A stretch of DNA of 64,000 bases from Aquitalea aquatilis (lineage in GTDB: Bacteria > Pseudomonadota > Gammaproteobacteria > Burkholderiales > Chromobacteriaceae), in NCBI RefSeq assembly GCF_005155025.1, contig NZ_CP039731.1:620001-684000 (forward strand), read 5' to 3'. Position 1 is the first letter of the stretch. Each line of letters opens with the position of its first letter. Under the pieces are notes generated by a model. It worked only from the letters and a program-made list of their open reading frames with translations. It was not told the origin of the DNA and searched no databases. Of the stretch, positions 63,130 through 64,000 are shown one piece after another. The translations under genes were made by a program, and so were the position numbers.

Positions 63130-64000
63130 TCAGACCGCGCCCGCCTCCGGTTCACGGAACTGCAGACTGTGCAGGCGGGCATACAACCCATCCAGCGCCA
63201 TCAATTGCTGATGACTCCCCTGCTCCGCCACCCGACCCTGATGCATCACGATGATGCGATCCGCATTTTCGATGGTCGACAAACGATGGGCGATGACGAT
63301 GGTGGTACGGTTCTTCATCAGATTTTCCAGAGCAGCCTGCACCAGTCGTTCAGACTGGGTATCCAGTGCCGAAGTCGCCTCGTCCAGAATCAGCAATGGT
63401 GCATTCTTCAGCAGCGCACGGGCAATCGCCAGCCGCTGGCGCTGACCGCCAGACAGACGTACACCGTTTTCGCCAATCTGCGTGTCCAGCCCTTCAGGCA
63501 TGGCCTCAATGAATTCCAGCGCATTGGCCGCCCTTGCCGCCTCGACGATCTGCTCACGGCTCACCTGATGACTGGAGCCATATGCGATATTGGCGGCCAC
63601 GCTGTCATTGAACAGCACCACGTCCTGGCTCACCATGGCGATATGGTGGCGCAGGTCCGCCAATGCGATATCAGCCAGCGCCAGACCATCCAGAGTAATC
63701 TGCCCCGACAAGGGTTCGTAGAAGCGTGGAATCAGGCTGACCAGCGTGGTCTTGCCACTGCCAGAGGAGCCCACCAGCGCCACGGTCTCACCCGAATTCA
63801 CGGTCAGATTGATGTCCTGCAGCACCACGCGCTCGGCATTGGGATAACGAAACGAGACGCCTTCAAAGCGCAAGCTACCTTGCGTAGCAGGCAAGCGCTT
63901 ACGACCGTGATCCGGCTCGCCCGGCTCATCCAGAAAGGCAAAGACACTCTCCGCCGCAGCGAGGCCACGCTGCATGGCCTGCGAGATGCCGGTAATGCGC
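63130..64000 (-). CDS. msbA: lipid A export ABC transporter MsbA-type, C-terminal part (truncated by window end)
   Basis: The frame is open to the window edge; about 290 codons are visible. The end of the membrane domain (ITGISQAMQRGLAAAESVFAFLDE) is followed by a complete nucleotide-binding domain: Walker A GSSGSGKTTLVSLIPR, signature VRLSGGQRQRLAIARAL, Walker B LLILDEATSALD and the His switch IAHRLST. Homodimeric MsbA flips lipid A-core across the inner membrane. Other half-size exporters are possible because the membrane part is not seen. Confidence 0.85.
   Translation of the reverse strand, partial: RITGISQAMQRGLAAAESVFAFLDEPGEPDHGRKRLPATQGSLRFEGVSFRYPNAERVVLQDINLTVNSGETVALVGSSGSGKTTLVSLIPRFYEPLSGQITLDGLALADIALADLRHHIAMVSQDVVLFNDSVAANIAYGSSHQVSREQIVEAARAANALEFIEAMPEGLDTQIGENGVRLSGGQRQRLAIARALLKNAPLLILDEATSALDTQSERLVQAALENLMKNRTTIVIAHRLSTIENADRIIVMHQGRVAEQGSHQQLMALDGLYARLHSLQFREPEAGAV

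Overview
The window looks like a chromosomal segment of a betaproteobacterium of the order Neisseriales (Chromobacterium/Aquitalea-like). The evidence is GC-rich host genes, the cluster ponA | pilMNOPQ-aroK-aroB, the order rplU-rpmA-obg next to ispB, and the overall protein resemblance. No 16S gene is present, so the genus is inferred.

Positions 1-16,800 are ordinary chromosome: the end of a ferredoxin-NADP reductase, a secreted Lys/Ala/His repeat protein, a probable rhodoquinone-biosynthesis methyltransferase (rquA), exonuclease III, a lipid A phosphoethanolamine transferase, oligopeptidase A, a gamma carbonic anhydrase, two tandem chemoreceptor genes (the second with a truncated signalling domain and a foreign tail), thiol peroxidase, hisC, an EamA permease and an MBL hydrolase. 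Positions 16,870-23,126 hold a four-gene Wadjet/Mks-type SMC defence operon (jetABCD, minus strand). It is followed by an IS3-family remnant and an AT-rich patch where a small membrane-protein gene and the 3' end of an amino-acid ABC transporter ATPase gene have been tandemly duplicated. Positions 25,015-31,752 return to core genes: the amino-acid ABC transporter, obg, rpmA, rplU and ispB.

Positions 31,792-42,869 are an AT-rich integrated mobilizable element of about 11.07 kb. It has split a host tRNA-Arg(CCU) gene through its anticodon loop. The 5' half lies just after ispB, the 3' half lies at the far end, and a 10-bp direct repeat (CCCTCCTAAG) marks the junctions. The element carries its own complete tRNA-Arg(CCU) with its own promoter, which would replace the broken gene. 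It also carries an AlpA-like DNA-binding protein, a type II restriction-modification pair, several small cargo genes, a candidate oriT, a MobC-like protein, a ColE1-type (HEN) relaxase and a tyrosine recombinase. Between the cargo genes is a stretch of about 0.8 kb with no substantial ORF but many nested long-range and local complementary helices, best explained as a large structured non-coding RNA.

Positions 42,906-64,000 are chromosome again: a formyltransferase-like protein, an MdtABC-type RND efflux operon with its own outer-membrane factor, penicillin-binding protein 1A, the type IV pilus assembly/secretin operon pilMNOPQ, aroK, aroB, a small FimV/TPR-like protein and the 3' part of an MsbA-type ABC exporter that runs off the window.
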